Part shown: positions 11,423 through 22,093 of the stretch, piece by piece
Numbering within the stretch: position 1 is the first letter of the stretch
Layout of the letters: each line of letters starts with the position of its first letter
NCBI GenBank assembly: GCA_032768795.1
Contig: CP136490.1
Coordinates: forward strand, 7,068,001 to 7,132,000
Direction: 5' to 3'
DNA length: 64,000 nt
Source of the DNA: Tremella fuciformis
Lineage: Eukaryota > Basidiomycota > Tremellomycetes > Tremellales > Tremellaceae
Notes under the pieces: model-generated
What the model saw: only the letters and a program-made list of their open reading frames with translations
What the model was told of the DNA's origin: nothing
Database searches by the model: none
Translations under genes and position numbers: made by a program

Positions 11423-12820
11423 ATGGCGTCGCCCCTTGGGCGCTCCGGCTCTCCGCCTCAGTTCGCTCCAATCCCACCGCTCGTACGGCGCCCATCTGTC
11501 AAGTTCGACGAGACGTGCGTGATCATCGAGCAGTATCCTCTGGCTACAGTCGAGAACGGTATCACAACCACAATGTGAGGTGTCACAGTTGTGATCTTCA
11601 GTATCGCTTACCCTGTCAGACCTGTCCCGCACAGCATGGCTTCCTCAAACGATACACCCGGCCTTCGCAGACGCCTCTCACTCTCTCCCATCATCACATC
11701 TTGGTCTCCTCGCTCCCTCCTTCGTCGGCGCAGCTCCACCCCGCCCCAAGCGACCACCGTCTCTCCTGTCCTTTCCCGGGTCAACGCGACTGGGCAGCAC
11801 ACCGCGATCAAGAAGACCGCTGCCACAGAGCCCCTCACGCCATGCTGTGTGCAGTGCGAAGAAGGGACGGACAAGGGCATGGAGCGAGGCTGGCAGCCTC
11901 AGTACAGTCAAAGGCTCCAGGACAAGCAGAAGGTGCGGCAGCTCGAGCGGGAGCTGGGTCTTGAGCCTCTCCGGTCTGCTCATGGACCTGCGCTCCCAGC
12001 CAACGTAGCAGACGATGCTGCATCGCAGGCGACGACCGAAGTGGACGGCAGCGAAGAGACGGCGGGGACATCATGCTCGTCCATCGCATCGCCCATCATG
12101 GCCACGCCGCTCGACTCGTACTTTGCAGCCCAGCCATCTGCGTCTCAGCTCTCGTCCACGACTTCGGGGGAACTCGAGCCTGTTCACGAGGCAGATGAAT
12201 ACAAGCGGACCTCTTTCGGAAGTGTGATCGACACCAACCTCCTCAACACCAACTCCCTTGCTTCTCCCACATCTCCACCGAGCTCGGGTGCATTCTCTGT
12301 TTGCCAATCAGTTTGGCTCTGCTCCGGACCGCCCAAGACCCCCACGCCCGTCAGTGCTACCGGATCTCTGCGAAAGAACAAACCTCCTGTGGTCCGGTCG
12401 TACTCCACTGCAAGACTCGCACAGGCTTTCGACGACCAAGGCAGAGTCATCTGTCTGTCCACGCATTCGGAAAAAGTCATACACCCGTCGCGAGTCTGCT
12501 CTCCGTTGCCATCTCCCGCGACCATTCGGCCGCCTCAATTCCTGCCAAGAGCTATGAGTGACGCCGATGTCCAGCAACGAGGGAATGAGAAGGTGGGCGG
12601 CAGACCTACACCTCACAGAGCAATGACAACTCTGGCGATTGGAGCGTTCGAGAATCGAGCCGAACCGAAGGATTTTGGGCAAGGGTTGGAGGATGATGAG
12701 GGGCCAATGATCAAAATCAAAAGGCGCAACTCGGAGACGGGATGGCGAACACCGCCAAGCGCTTTTGGGTCGTTCAAGCGGAAAAGCGTGCGGGCATGGA
12801 ACGAGTATATCCGGGTGTGA
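11423..12820 (+). CDS. Hypothetical Ser/Pro-rich protein, two exons
   Basis: Exon 1 11423-11574 (MASPLGRSGSPPQFAPIPPL) and exon 2 11635-12820 join in frame across a GT-AG intron (11575-11634) to give 445 residues. The join produces ITTT-IMASSNDTPGLRRRL and keeps the long second exon open, which supports the model. The protein is Ser/Thr/Pro-rich with short basic patches (RRRLSLSPI; SLLRRRSSTPP), an apparent coiled segment (QRLQDKQKVRQLERELGLEP) and a more conserved-looking tail (MIKIKRRNSETGWRTPPSAF, ending FKRKSVRAWNEYIRV). The motifs could be phosphorylation sites but no family is recognised. A second start at the in-frame ATG 11636 is possible. Confidence 0.6.
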
Positions 12821-13123
12821 TGGCTCGCTTTTCTCGAGGTCCTATGTGTATAATGTGCGGGCGGGTCCCGGTTCTTCATCATGCAGGCAAGCTCGAGGTC
12901 TTGAAGGGGATCGTTGCTCTGCTCAGTCGATGGAGGATGCTGAACAGGTGTCTTCAACACGTCAGCTTGCTGATGTGACGGCTGATCCATTGAGTTGCGT
13001 AGAGAAGTAAATGGAAAAAGATTCTTAGTGATGGTCCGAGCGCAGGGTATCGGAGGCGAGCCACTTGCTGCTTGCCACCGCCAACGCTATACCATCGCTC
13101 AACACTTCCAGTCCTGGCCAGTC

Positions 13124-13955
13124 ATGCCCACCACAGCATTGGTGCTGGATGAGGATTTCTCTGATTCCTCTGCCAAGATCCTTCTGCAGGCGGAGAACAC
13201 TCTCTTTCGCGTGCATGAGTGGAACCTGAAGAGGCACTGGTGAGTGGCGCGGGTGTTCAACACACTTCGCCCAAGAAGATGTGCTGTTGATGCAGTGGCT
13301 TCTTCCAAGATATCATCGAAGTCTGCTCTGGCGATGTCTCGTCCGCTCCCGTCTTCCCAACCGGTGTTTCGGCCTAACTACTGCGGGCGATCCTGGGTGC
13401 TTTCCAAACCGGGAACCAGAGTTATCTACGTCAGGAGTTGACCGATCTGACACGTCTGCGATCTTGCATGCAGTTCGCCGACAAGTAGGACTGCCCAGCA
13501 GTCCGCAAGTCTTGCCAGGCCCTCCTCGAAAAGAACGTCGCCCGGGATCCATGGGCCGTTTTCTCGTTTGCCAGTCGGGCGCAGGACGTCGAGTGGGCGC
13601 GACAGAGCCTGCGAGCGATCCACAAGAAGAACACCGACATCTCGCTGTTCGAGTGGACGCGCGCGCAACTGAGCCTCCAGCGTTTCATGGTTGGTCCCTT
13701 ACCCTAACTTTCGCCTATGAGCGAGAGGGTAATACCGCCCAGGGTGTCCGCTGGACTTACGTCGTAGAGCTGGAGCGAATTATGCGGCGGGACTATCAGA
13801 ATTCCCGTAAGTGATGAGCATTTCTCATTCCGTGAGCCGTTGAAGACTTCAGGCGGGCTCGGGTCAGCAGCGAGTTCACGCCCGAGAACGAATACGGATC
13901 ACATAGATCACATAAAAAGTCGAAGTACGACTCTCCGTCAGAAGACCACAAGTAG
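13124..13955 (+). pseudogene. BTB/POZ-like paralogue A, broken by two in-frame stops
   Basis: First member of the tandem array. Exon 1 (ATG 13124-13126) encodes the core KILLQAENTLFRVHEWNL; intron 13240-13295 sits at the same place and phase as in its neighbours; exon 2 starts CGFFQDIIEVCSGDVSSAP. In the one frame that aligns with the paralogues there is a TAA at 13375-13377 (a Gln/Lys position in the others) and a TAG at 13486-13488 (the Trp of the conserved DKWDC/QRWDC/RRWDC). After both stops the frame still reads paralogue-like sequence (DPWAVFSFASRAQDVEWARQ) into a third exon (GVRWTYVVELERIMRRDY) and a fourth (ARVSSEFTPENEYG) ending TAG 13953-13955. No indel is needed, so decay looks recent, or the stops are assembly errors. 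Confidence 0.75.
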
Positions 13956-14140
13956 CATCCCCATATGTACAGTATACTCTATATCATGTCTGCAGCACCG
14001 TCGCATCACTCTCGGGCCCCGCTTTGCGGACCGTTTAATTGCCGGGATTGGGTTGTCGCAATGACCGTCGTTCATTTTCGCAATTCTGTCCTGATTCTCT
14101 TGCCTCTGCCATCACGATCCCGGTGGAAGCCATAGGCGAG

Positions 14141-15007
14141 ATGGCAGGAGTTGCGAGTCGAGATCCTTCCGGTGCATCCCCCACACCGGTGCTGGACGAG
14201 CACTTCTCGGACCCGTCAGCCCAGATAAGGCTGCAAGCCGGCGACATCCTTTTCCGGGTTCACGAATGGAATCTGCACAAGCATTGGTGCGCACAAGTCT
14301 CCCAAAGACGCTGACTGTACCTTCGTGTCAGCTGACTTCCTCCCAGCGGCTTCTTTCGCGACATGAGCAACATTTGCGACGGCGACATATCCTCCGCCCC
14401 CATCATCCAGAGCGACGTTACTCCGCAAGTGCTTCGCGTCTTCCTGATAGCCATACATTGCGGCCTCGCGGTGATATCATCCATCACAACCCCCTTTGAC
14501 TATGATATCCTATTGCCCTGCCGACGACTTGCCGACAAGTGGGACTGCGACAGCGTCGGCACTTACTGCAGATCGCAAATTGACACGCTCATCCGCGTTG
14601 CACCTTGGCGGGGGTTTCAATCGGCAAGCAAGGAGAATGACGTCGAGCTCGCTCAACGGTGTCTGAAAGCGTTCACGAACACGACCGTGGACAGATCACT
14701 GTATAATTGGAATCGCCATTCGCTGTGTCTCAGTCACTTCGACGTGAGTAGGCTTGGGAGCCGCCATCGTTGGATCATCCAAGCTGATTGGCCCACAGGG
14801 TGTGCAGGAGACATTCTTCGCCGAGCTTCATCGCGCCGTGCAAGAGGACCTTGCTCGGAGAGGTGAGTGTCTCGCCCTCACATAGCGCTGCCTCCCTCCT
14901 CCTGACATCTTCCAGGAGCGACTAGACCAGACTGGACGCGGGTCGCCGACGACTTTTCGCCTCGCCTGGAAGATAGTCCAAGGAAGCGACCGAGGGAAGA
15001 GAGCTGA
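14141..15007 (+). CDS. BTB/POZ-like protein, array paralogue B
   Basis: Four-exon gene. ATG 14141 gives MAGVASRDPSGASPTPVLDE; the BTB-like core follows (QIRLQAGDILFRVHEWNL, then after an intron CGFFRDMSNICDGDISSAP, VTPQVLRVFLIAIHCG, LLPCRRLADKWDCDSVGTYC). Exon 3 is GVQETFFAELHRAVQEDLAR; exon 4 encodes PDWTRVADDFSPR with a basic Pro/Arg tail and TGA at 15005-15007. The pattern of FRVHxWNL, GFFRDM and a trailing helical segment fits fungal BTB/POZ domains, which mediate dimerisation or bind cullin-3. No second domain (MATH, Kelch, zinc finger) is present. Its array copies conserve gene structure more strongly than sequence. Confidence 0.75.
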
Positions 15008-15198
15008 GCGGAACACGTAGTACTGTACAAATCACTACAGCTACGCGCTGAGCCGAGAGACATAGACGAATATGCAGGGGGCGACGCGAAGCCACTTGAT
15101 GCGCTCGGTGATCTTTCAGGGCCTCATCAACGCTCGGACCGTATACATTGAAAAGCCAATCGATTTGCCGTCCACTCTCATCTCTCGTCATCATCAGA

Positions 15199-15954
15199 AT
15201 GTCGTCCGCCACGAAGAACGATCCTCAGTACGCCGATCTGACCGCCAAAGTGGTCCTCCAGGCAAAGGACGTACTGTTCAGGGTTCAAGAATGGAATTTG
15301 AAGACTTTCTGGTGCGAATGATCTCCGCCCAGCTTCGGCTGACGGTGCAGCGGGTTCTTCCGCGACATGGCAAGTGTCTGTACGGATGACATCTCTTCAG
15401 CCGCACCGATCGAATCGGAAGTCTCTCCAAAGGTCCTGCGATACTTCCTTCAGATCATTTACACTGGCGAGAAACCAGCCTGGACGGATACGGCGGCGTT
15501 GGATTCGGTGGTGCCCAAGATTCAGTGTTTTCGTCTAGCTCAGCGATGGGATTGTGATCTGGTGCGAACGATGGTCTGGGCTTGGATTGATGCTTGTATC
15601 AAGGCGAATCCATGGGAAACATTCATTGCGGCTAGTACCATTGACGAGGTGACCATCACCAGGTTATGTCTCAAGGCCTTCGCGCCATCTAAAGTGAATC
15701 AAGCGCTGTGTTGGTGGCGAGGAGACTTGATGTTGAGCGTCTTTGCCGTGAGTTGGAATTAAACAGCATCGTTTGACACTTAGGGCATCGCACCAGCATA
15801 CCTTGCAGAGCTATATCGCGTCGCACAGGAGGTACCACGAGTGGGCTTGAAGGAAAACACTGCGAGCAACACGGCCGGGATTTCCTTTGGGGGGCCTCGA
15901 GTCGATTACAATCCCGACTGGACAGAAGTCGCCAAACGTTTCTTCCAAGAGTAG
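15199..15954 (+). CDS. BTB/POZ-like protein, array paralogue C
   Basis: ATG 15199-15201 (MSSATKNDPQYADLTAKVVL) leads into QAKDVLFRVQEWNLKTF; intron 1 is GT-AG with the acceptor before CGFFRDMASVCTDDISSA. The second exon continues VSPKVLRYFLQIIYTGEKP and FRLAQRWDCDLVRTMVWAW, then KANPWETFIAASTIDEVTIT. An intron follows LSVFA, and the last exon reads GIAPAYLAELYRVAQEVPR and DYNPDWTEVAKRFFQE, TAG 15952-15954. Closest by eye to paralogue D (shared DPQYAD/HPQYAD start, SPKVLR, EIIY). Probably a plain BTB-domain adaptor; function not shown by the sequence. Confidence 0.75.
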
Positions 15955-16233
15955 TCAGCGGATGAAGCTGGGCTACGGGCTCAGTCTGCCGATCAGCCTT
16001 TCAGATATTTCAGATAGATATTCAAGGGTAGAGTCGGGATCTTGTAACAGATTAGCGGACGAAAAGTGAGCGGGACGCCATCGTTATTAAGACTAGACGT
16101 TGTGACTGGTGATGCGCTCGGTCATCCCTCAACCCTCAGGGACCACCTGACGCTCGGGTCGTGTTTGTCGCAACATCACCGTCAAAATACACAAGGCCGC
16201 CGTGTTCACTTCCATCCTCAGCTTTCAGCAAGT

Positions 16234-16993
16234 ATGACATCTTCGATGAAGTTCCATCCTCAATACGCGGATCCCTCGGCCAAAGTCATTCTACAGGCGA
16301 AGGATGAATTGTTCCGAGTCCAGGAGTGGAATCTGAGCACTCGCGCGCGTCTCTTGACTTGCTGTTCTGTCAGTCTGATAGCACAGCGGGTTCTTCCGGG
16401 ACATGTCAACTGTCTGTACGGAGGACATCTCGTCAGCCGGACCAATCCAGTCAGAGACTTCCCCGAAGGTCCTACGAAACTTCCTCGAGATCATCTATAT
16501 TGGGCGCAAGGTCGAGTGGGGCATCGGGGACCGCGATGATCCCGTGGATGCGATCCAACGCGTTTACTTGGCTAAGCGATGGGACTGCGAGCTTGTCGAG
16601 AAGCTCGCACGAGCATCTCTCGTGTCCGACATTGAGGCGAGACCGTGGGAGATATTCAAGGCGGCTAGCACATTGAAGGACGTTGTGGTCGCCAAACAAT
16701 GCTTGGCCGCGTTCAAGAACAAAAGTGTTCCAGACCAGCTACTGATTTGGAGCACGCAATTGTGCTTGGGCACATTCGAGGTAAGCGCAGGGGAGACTTC
16801 TTGACTGACACGACAGGGAGTTTCTCGGGATTACTTCTTCGAGCTGTATCGATTAGTGCAGGATACGCCGCGAATCCCCTGGTGTAAGCGAAAAGTCCCT
16901 CAAACTGAGGAACGTAAATGATGGGTAGATGCTGGAGAGCGTGAACCGTCCATGGTCAACTGGAAGTCGGTCGCAAGCCAATTCTTCGCGTAG
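16234..16993 (+). CDS. BTB/POZ-like protein, array paralogue D
   Basis: ATG 16234 starts MTSSMKFHPQYADPSAKVIL, then QAKDELFRVQEWNL. The next exon starts GFFRDMSTVCTEDISSAGPI and runs through SPKVLRNFLEIIYIGRKVEW, LAKRWDCELVEKLARA and RPWEIFKAASTLKDVVVAK. Exon 3 is GVSRDYFFELYRLVQDTPR and the last exon ends NWKSVASQFFA, TAG 16991-16993. At the position where the other copies have a GT donor (17 bases after the start of the NL codons) this copy has GC (gcgtct), so intron 1 appears to use GC-AG; alternatively the donor is damaged and the gene is impaired. The remaining reading frame is intact. Confidence 0.7.
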
Positions 16994-17188
16994 AGGATGG
17001 AGCGAGGTTCTCTGGAGTCCAGCGACTGTCTCTCGCTCTGCCATCCAAACCTTCATGCAATAATGCACATAATGTCGATCGAACGACCCATGCCAAGCCT
17101 GGAGAGCCTGATCCGTTGATCTTTAGATTATCGATCTTTTCGTTTGTCACCGTCCATCATCGTTCCACTGTGCCTTTCGACTTTCAGC

Positions 17189-18076
17189 ATGTCAGACATC
17201 GCTGCCTGGGTGGGGTTTCAACCTCCCCTCCAGACAGACTCTCAATACTGTTGTCCATACGCCCCGATCGTCCTCATAGCAGGAAACACCCTATTCCGGG
17301 TACACAAATGGAACATCCTCGGATTCAGGCAAGTCGCAGTCGCATTCCACCTCGTCCTCGCGGCAGCAACGCAGGCCCCATCGCGCCTGCAGCGCCGGCT
17401 GACTGACTGACCGCCAGCGGGTACTTCCGGGCCATGGCGGCCAGATGCGACAGGGGCGACCTCGAGTGGGCCGGCCCGATCGAGTGCGACGTCACGCCCG
17501 CCGTGCTGCGGCACTACCTGGAGATCATCTACGACGGCCGACACTCGCAGTGGTCCGACCTCGAACCGCCCTTCCGCGGCGACCCGGTGCCGCTGATCGA
17601 GTGCCGCAAGCTGGCTCGGCGGTGGGATTGCCGCATGGTGGAGGACGTGACGCAGGGGGCGCTTGACGCGCGGATCCGGCTGGACGCGTGGGGCATGTTC
17701 AAGCTCGCGAGCCAGCTGGACGACACAGAGCTCGGGGCAGAGTGCGTGGCGGCCTTCGCGGCGGGGCGTGTACCGCCCGACATCTACTGGTGGAGGGCGG
17801 AATTGAGCGAAAGTCTCCTCGATGTGCGCCATGCGATGCGGGGGTGACGCGTCAGGAGACTGACGTGCAAGGGGTTGTCTGACGCCTTTCTGAACGAGCT
17901 GTACATCGTCATACCTGCCATCCGGCGCGTCCAAAGTGGTGAGACACAACGTCATTCACTGGGATTGGCTGACGACAGGTTCTGACACGCCGTGGGGGGT
18001 TAAGCCGGACTGGGCACAAGTCTCGGTACGCCTCTTTGATGGTCTCAGCCTGCCCAGTAATGTCAGTCTTTGGTGA
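17189..18076 (+). CDS. BTB/POZ-like protein, array paralogue E
   Basis: Most diverged and most GC-rich array member. ATG 17189 (MSDIAAWVGFQPPLQTDSQY) then IVLIAGNTLFRVHKWNILGF. Intron 1 (17329 to 17417) begins gcaagt and ends cag, a textbook GC-AG intron, at the same phase as in the other copies. Exon 2: SGYFRAMAARCDRGDLEWAG, VTPAVLRHYLEIIYDGRHSQ, CRKLARRWDCRMVEDV. Exon 3: GLSDAFLNELYIVIPAIRR. Exon 4: KPDWAQVSVRLFDGL, ending VSLW, TGA 18074-18076. The stop is only 26 bases from the stop of the convergent ABC gene, so 3' UTRs must overlap. Confidence 0.72.
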
Positions 18077-18102
18077 AGGTGATTTGAACCATGTAGCGAT
18101 GT

Positions 18103-19093
18103 TCATGTATGCGACAAGTCTACTGTCCGTGTGCCGACCCTGTCGGCCTGGCTGGCCTCGTGGGTGATCCAGACAAACGCTCTCGGTCCAGTCCCCTTCC
18201 TCTGAACCCCGCCTTGCTGCTGATCAGCCCCCAAATGTACGTGAAGCGAAATACGTACGCTGGAGTGTTGTGTCTTGAGCGGTGGAAGCATCTCCACAAG
18301 GCTCTTCTCGACTTGCTGCATCGATGCCTCGTCCAGCGCAGAGGTCGGTTCTGCCGTCAGCACGCCTCCAACAAATAAAGCAGATAAGAGAGGACTCACC
18401 ATCTAGCAAGATGATCTCCGCCCCGCCTATACCGACGGCGATGGCCAATGCTATCCGCTGGCCCTCCCCACCGCTCAGCGTAGCCCAGTCTCTCGTCCAC
18501 AGCACCTTGTCGATGCCCCATTGGGCAGCCAGGTCGACCGGATCTACTTGATGCTGCGGCTGGACCTGTTTACGTGCCCCGAAAGACCGTATTCGATCGA
18601 GGAATTGAGCAGGGTTACCGGGAAGGAGGGACGGGCGCTGCGGGACGTACTGCACGAGGGTGCGATACTTTGGTATACCTGACATCAGCTCGTCCTCTTC
18701 CACTCTGGGCCGCAGTGTAAATTCACCGTACTCCCTCGCAGGCCTGCTCATCAACTTCGGAAAAAGAGGAGGGCGCAAGGCGGCTCACTTGCCATGAAGA
18801 AGGACCTGCCCATGTTGATACACCACCAGTTCCGCGATACACTTCAAGAGACTCGTCTTTCTACCCATCAGCTTGGAGCTTCGATTCGAGTAGCTGTAGA
18901 CTCGCCCACACCCTGAAGGACCTTTCAGAATGACAACTTCGCCCTCGCTGACATCGAGATTGAAATCCTATATGTCAGTCAGCATGGGACGAGCGACCCA
19001 CAGTATGACGGGACACACGTGGAGTATAGCAGAGCCGGAACCGTCGTCTCTCCTCAACACGAGGTCGCGCACACTCAACAAGGGGTCGGACAT
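18103..19093 (-). CDS. Single-domain ABC ATPase, FetA/STAR1-like
   Basis: Multi-exon ABC nucleotide-binding protein without membrane segments. ATG at 19091-19093 (MSDPLLSVRDLVLRRDDGSG). Walker A reads ILKGPSGCGKTSLLKCIAEL only if the intron cutting it has a GC donor (gcgagt ... tag); Q-loop YVPQRPSLLPG; signature LSGGEGQRIALAIAVGIGG; Walker B AEIILLDEPTSALDEAS, split by another intron after LLD; H-loop VWITHEASQADRVGT; stop is the complement of 18103-18105. Size and order resemble bacterial FetA (YbbL) and plant STAR1, soluble ATPases that pair with a separate permease in metal or UDP-glucose transport. No permease gene lies next to it here. Family assignment beyond ABC ATPase is inference. 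Confidence 0.75.
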
Positions 19094-19344
19094 GCTGTCA
19101 GGGCAGGGTCGGCGATGTATGTACAGAGGTCGAGGACATGAGGGGGATGGGGATGAAATCTCAAGGCAGAGACGAAGCCGTCAGCGACTGGACAACTCGG
19201 TTACGGCATGCCGGTGGAAGCTGCAACAACGCTTGGGGAGCCAGTCTTGTAGGGATCGACAGGGAGGCGATGTATGTATATGCATGCGATGACCCGTCAT
19301 GTACTGCCCGAGCGTCCGCTTTTCACACTCGTATGTGCTGACAT

Positions 19345-20342
19345 CTACTCGACCTCGTCGAGCTTGACTTCATCTGCCGGGGCGGCCGGGGCCTCACCCT
19401 CGGCCGCCTCGTCTTCCGGCGCCTCGTCGTCGTCCGAGTCGTCAAAGTTGGGTGCGCCAGCGCCGCCGGCTCCGCCCATAGACTCCATCATCTTGGCCTG
19501 GGAGTCAGCTCTGATGTTCTGTCAAGAGAATGGCGGGACTGACAAAGTCCATGCCGCCTGGTCCGCCCATACCGCCCATACCTCCCATGCCGCCCATACC
19601 ACCCATGCCACCCATACCGCCCATCATCGAAGCCATGTCCATCCCGCCCATTCCGCCCATGCCGCCCATATCGCCCAGGCTGAGAGTCAGCTATCGCGCC
19701 GCTGAACAGCTGGCAGACTCACTCCTCCATTGGTGCGCCGTCCTGCTCGTCCTCGTCCACCCACTGTCCATCAGCCCCATCTCATTGGCGTGCCCGGTCG
19801 TGGACTGACCTTGGAGAAATCAGTCTTGACCCAATTCCTGTTCGGCTTCTCCTTTGTGAGCCGCGGCCAGTACTCTGCCTTGGCCTCCTTCTTCCGCAGG
19901 ACAAGGACGATGGCACGGGACGTGGCGAGCTTCTTGGTCTCCTCGGGGATGATCTCGGCGTAGAGCTGAAGGTCGAATTTGTACACGCGCTCGGGGACAC
20001 CTTTGGACGGGCTGCGCTCAGCCATGCCACACAACACAGAGAAGAGGTACTTACTCGCCCGCTTTGGCCTCGAAGGAGATTTCGGTGGGCTTGATGTCCA
20101 ATTTCGGCTCGCCCACGATATCGGGGGCGTTGATGGTGAAGTAGATGATGTTCTACGTGTCAGGCTATGATCCCACGGACGTCGTCTCCTGCAGGTCCTG
20201 CTCCTTTGCCTGTGTCCCTCACGCCACTGCCCACTTATGCGGACACAGTGAAAGAGGTTTGAAGACCCACCTTTTCCGGGTCAGACGCCGACGAGCGTTC
20301 GGCGTACACGATCTCGGGATGCAAAGGCTTGACGTCTGCCAT
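19345..20342 (-). CDS. WOS2: p23/Wos2/Sba1 Hsp90 co-chaperone
   Basis: CS-domain co-chaperone that binds ATP-bound Hsp90 and stabilises client complexes in cytosol and nucleus. ATG 20340-20342 gives MADVKPLHPEIVYAERSSAS, then small exons with NIIYFTINAPDIVGEPKLDI, KPTEISFEAKAG, VYKFDLQLYAEIIPEETKKL, RAIVLVLRKKEAKAEYWPRL and EKPNRNWVKTDFSKW, which is the p23 signature (WPRL...NW...D...W). A Gly-Met-rich linker (MGGMGG repeats, about 19560-19680) follows, then an acidic tail (FDDSDDDEAPEDEAAEGEAP) ending KLDEVE with stop at 19345-19347. The acidic tail is typical of p23; the MGG tract is typical of fungal members. Confidence 0.88.
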
Positions 20343-20619
20343 TTTGACTGTTACCGTTCGTGAATGTGCAGCGATATGAAGTCGAGGGAGACAAAGAGAC
20401 AAAGACTTCACTCAACGTGTTCGCTGTAGACAAGGTAGACGGACAGGTGATCGGGACCATAAAGCGACTTGCCGGCGGACGTCATATGCCAATGTGGCAG
20501 TTTGGCACTTGCTGGAAGCTTCCCCGGCTTACGGCCATTCGGGTGGGGGGAAAAGTGGGGAACGGATGCATCAAAAGGAATCTTTGGACACGTTTTCCAT
20601 GCATGGACACTGGTACACT

Positions 20620-21820
20620 CTACTCGGCATGAGGAACGGTAAGGACTTGTTGGCCGAGGAACTCCTCTCCAGGTTTGAGATGCTTGAACTCGTGTACGAA
20701 TCCTGGTTCGATACAGATGTACCGATCCTAAATACATCAGCTTTGAGCCAACAACAGAAGTGAGTAGCTAGCTGACCCAACCATTCTCCTCCATATCAGC
20801 CATCTTCGATCCGGTCGCCTCTTGCGGGTTCCATACGGTGGCGCTGCGCATGAGTTACACATAGCTGCTGAAGATGAAGACTCACTCCTCGAAGCCGCGG
20901 AACCGGACTACCAATCCGTCTCCTTGCTCATCGTCGATCGTCACCTCTTGTCCCGGAACGCGCTCGAACACCCTGACACATCAGCTTCTCTTCTTAAAGA
21001 TAAATGCCAGTATGGTACTGACGCATCTGTCTCCTTTGTGACGCGCAGATCACTGCCGTCCCAGTCGAACGCCTTCTGGCCCCGCGTCTTGTCCTTGTAC
21101 ACAGTGCCTGTGCCCAGACCCTTGACAGCAATGCGCTTCGAGTCCTTGACGGCGAAGTAGTTGTGCAACAATGCTTGGAACTGGAAGTCCTCTGAGCCAG
21201 TGTTGACCACATGCAGGTCGCAGGACAGCTGGTGAGCGGTGAGTGTGACGACGTAAGAGAGCTTGTAGATGTGCTGGAAGTCGGACGGCGGCGGGGGCGC
21301 AGTGAGCCGTACCGATACGCCCTCCGGGCGATCCATCACCACTGATTCGAGCGACCAACTCTGCGTGCGGACGTAGCCGTGCTGCTTGAGCGCTGCATAT
21401 TCCGGTGGGGACGAAGGCGGAGGGCCGAAGATAGGCTGACATGTGAGCTCTCAGCAAGATCGTGATAGCTCGCCTTACGAAGCAGATGGGAATGCCGCCC
21501 CGGATCTGCGTGTCAGGCTCGATCGGTTGGAGCAATCAACTGCGAGGTTGCGCTGCCCGACTCACAGCCTTGCTACCGTCCAGGGCAGACTTTGAGGAGA
21601 CGAACAGTCTCTCGGTGCCTCCTACCTTCCAAGAGGTCACCGTGGCGCCGAACAAGCTTGTATGATCAGCTACGCTGTCTGCTCGACATGCGCACAGGAA
21701 CGTACTAGATCTCGGCGCTGCTGCCCTAATATGGTTAGTAGGATGAGGCAGACCCTGGTGGACACGGCTCACGGAGCCATGATTGAGAAGTATGGTCTTG
21801 CCAGTCTGCTCGACGCCCAT
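20620..21820 (-). CDS. Glucose-6-phosphate 1-epimerase (YMR099C-like)
   Basis: Interconverts alpha and beta anomers of glucose 6-phosphate. ATG 21818-21820 (MGVEQTGKTILLNHGS); exon 2 GSSAEIY joins LFGATVTSWKVGGTERLFVS; then SKSALDGSKA, IRGGIPICF, PIFG and ALKQHGYVRTQSWSLESV with the catalytic-type HG motif, VYKDKTRGQKAFDW, VFERVPGQEVTIDDEQGDGL, TVWNPQEATGSKMADMEENG and last DRYICIEPGFVHEFKHLKPG with the conserved Glu, ending VPHAE (stop 20620-20622). The exon order matches the yeast protein from end to end. Shares a 273-base divergent promoter with the bZIP gene. Confidence 0.88.
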
Positions 21821-22093
21821 TCTGCTCTTTCTGCGCTCGTTCTGATGACAGAGGATGTACAAAGAGAGCTTCTCAGAGGGCGTCTCCTTGAACTGTCGAG
21901 AAGTGACGACGTTGCGCGGAGCCCCATCATTGAGCATATTGCCGCATGCAGCAAGTCCGGCCCAGATGGCGGGATCAAATTTCGCTGGGCTCCTATCACT
22001 CGAGGGGATCGCTCGCCGTGTTGTCCACGTCAGACCTTTTCTCGGATCAGACATATAACACGTCAAGCATCGGCCAGGCGCGTCGTCGCACGG
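21821..22093. promoter_or_regulatory. Divergent promoter between G6P epimerase and bZIP genes
   Basis: The two start codons (21820 minus, 22094 plus) are 273 bases apart, so both promoters must be within this stretch. No specific binding site was recognised. Confidence 0.5.

Noticed and set aside
11323..11964. Open frame with a Cys-rich stretch (CHSCDLQYRLPCQTC)
   Set aside because: Looks like a zinc finger, but falls across the intron 11575-11634 and in another frame from the spliced gene; after it the translation is shuffled.
13361..13488. An intron that could remove both stops of the BTB pseudogene
   Set aside because: A gtgttt donor and aagtag acceptor exist, but the splice would remove the middle of the BTB domain and shift the frame; no other copy has an intron there.
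18061..18110. Possible tRNA T-arm on the minus strand (ggttcaaatc)
   Set aside because: No matching acceptor, D or anticodon arms; overlaps the end of the last BTB array gene.
20343..20763. Plus-strand open frames near the epimerase
   Set aside because: Partly antisense to the last two exons of the epimerase gene and partly in the gap to p23; no domain.
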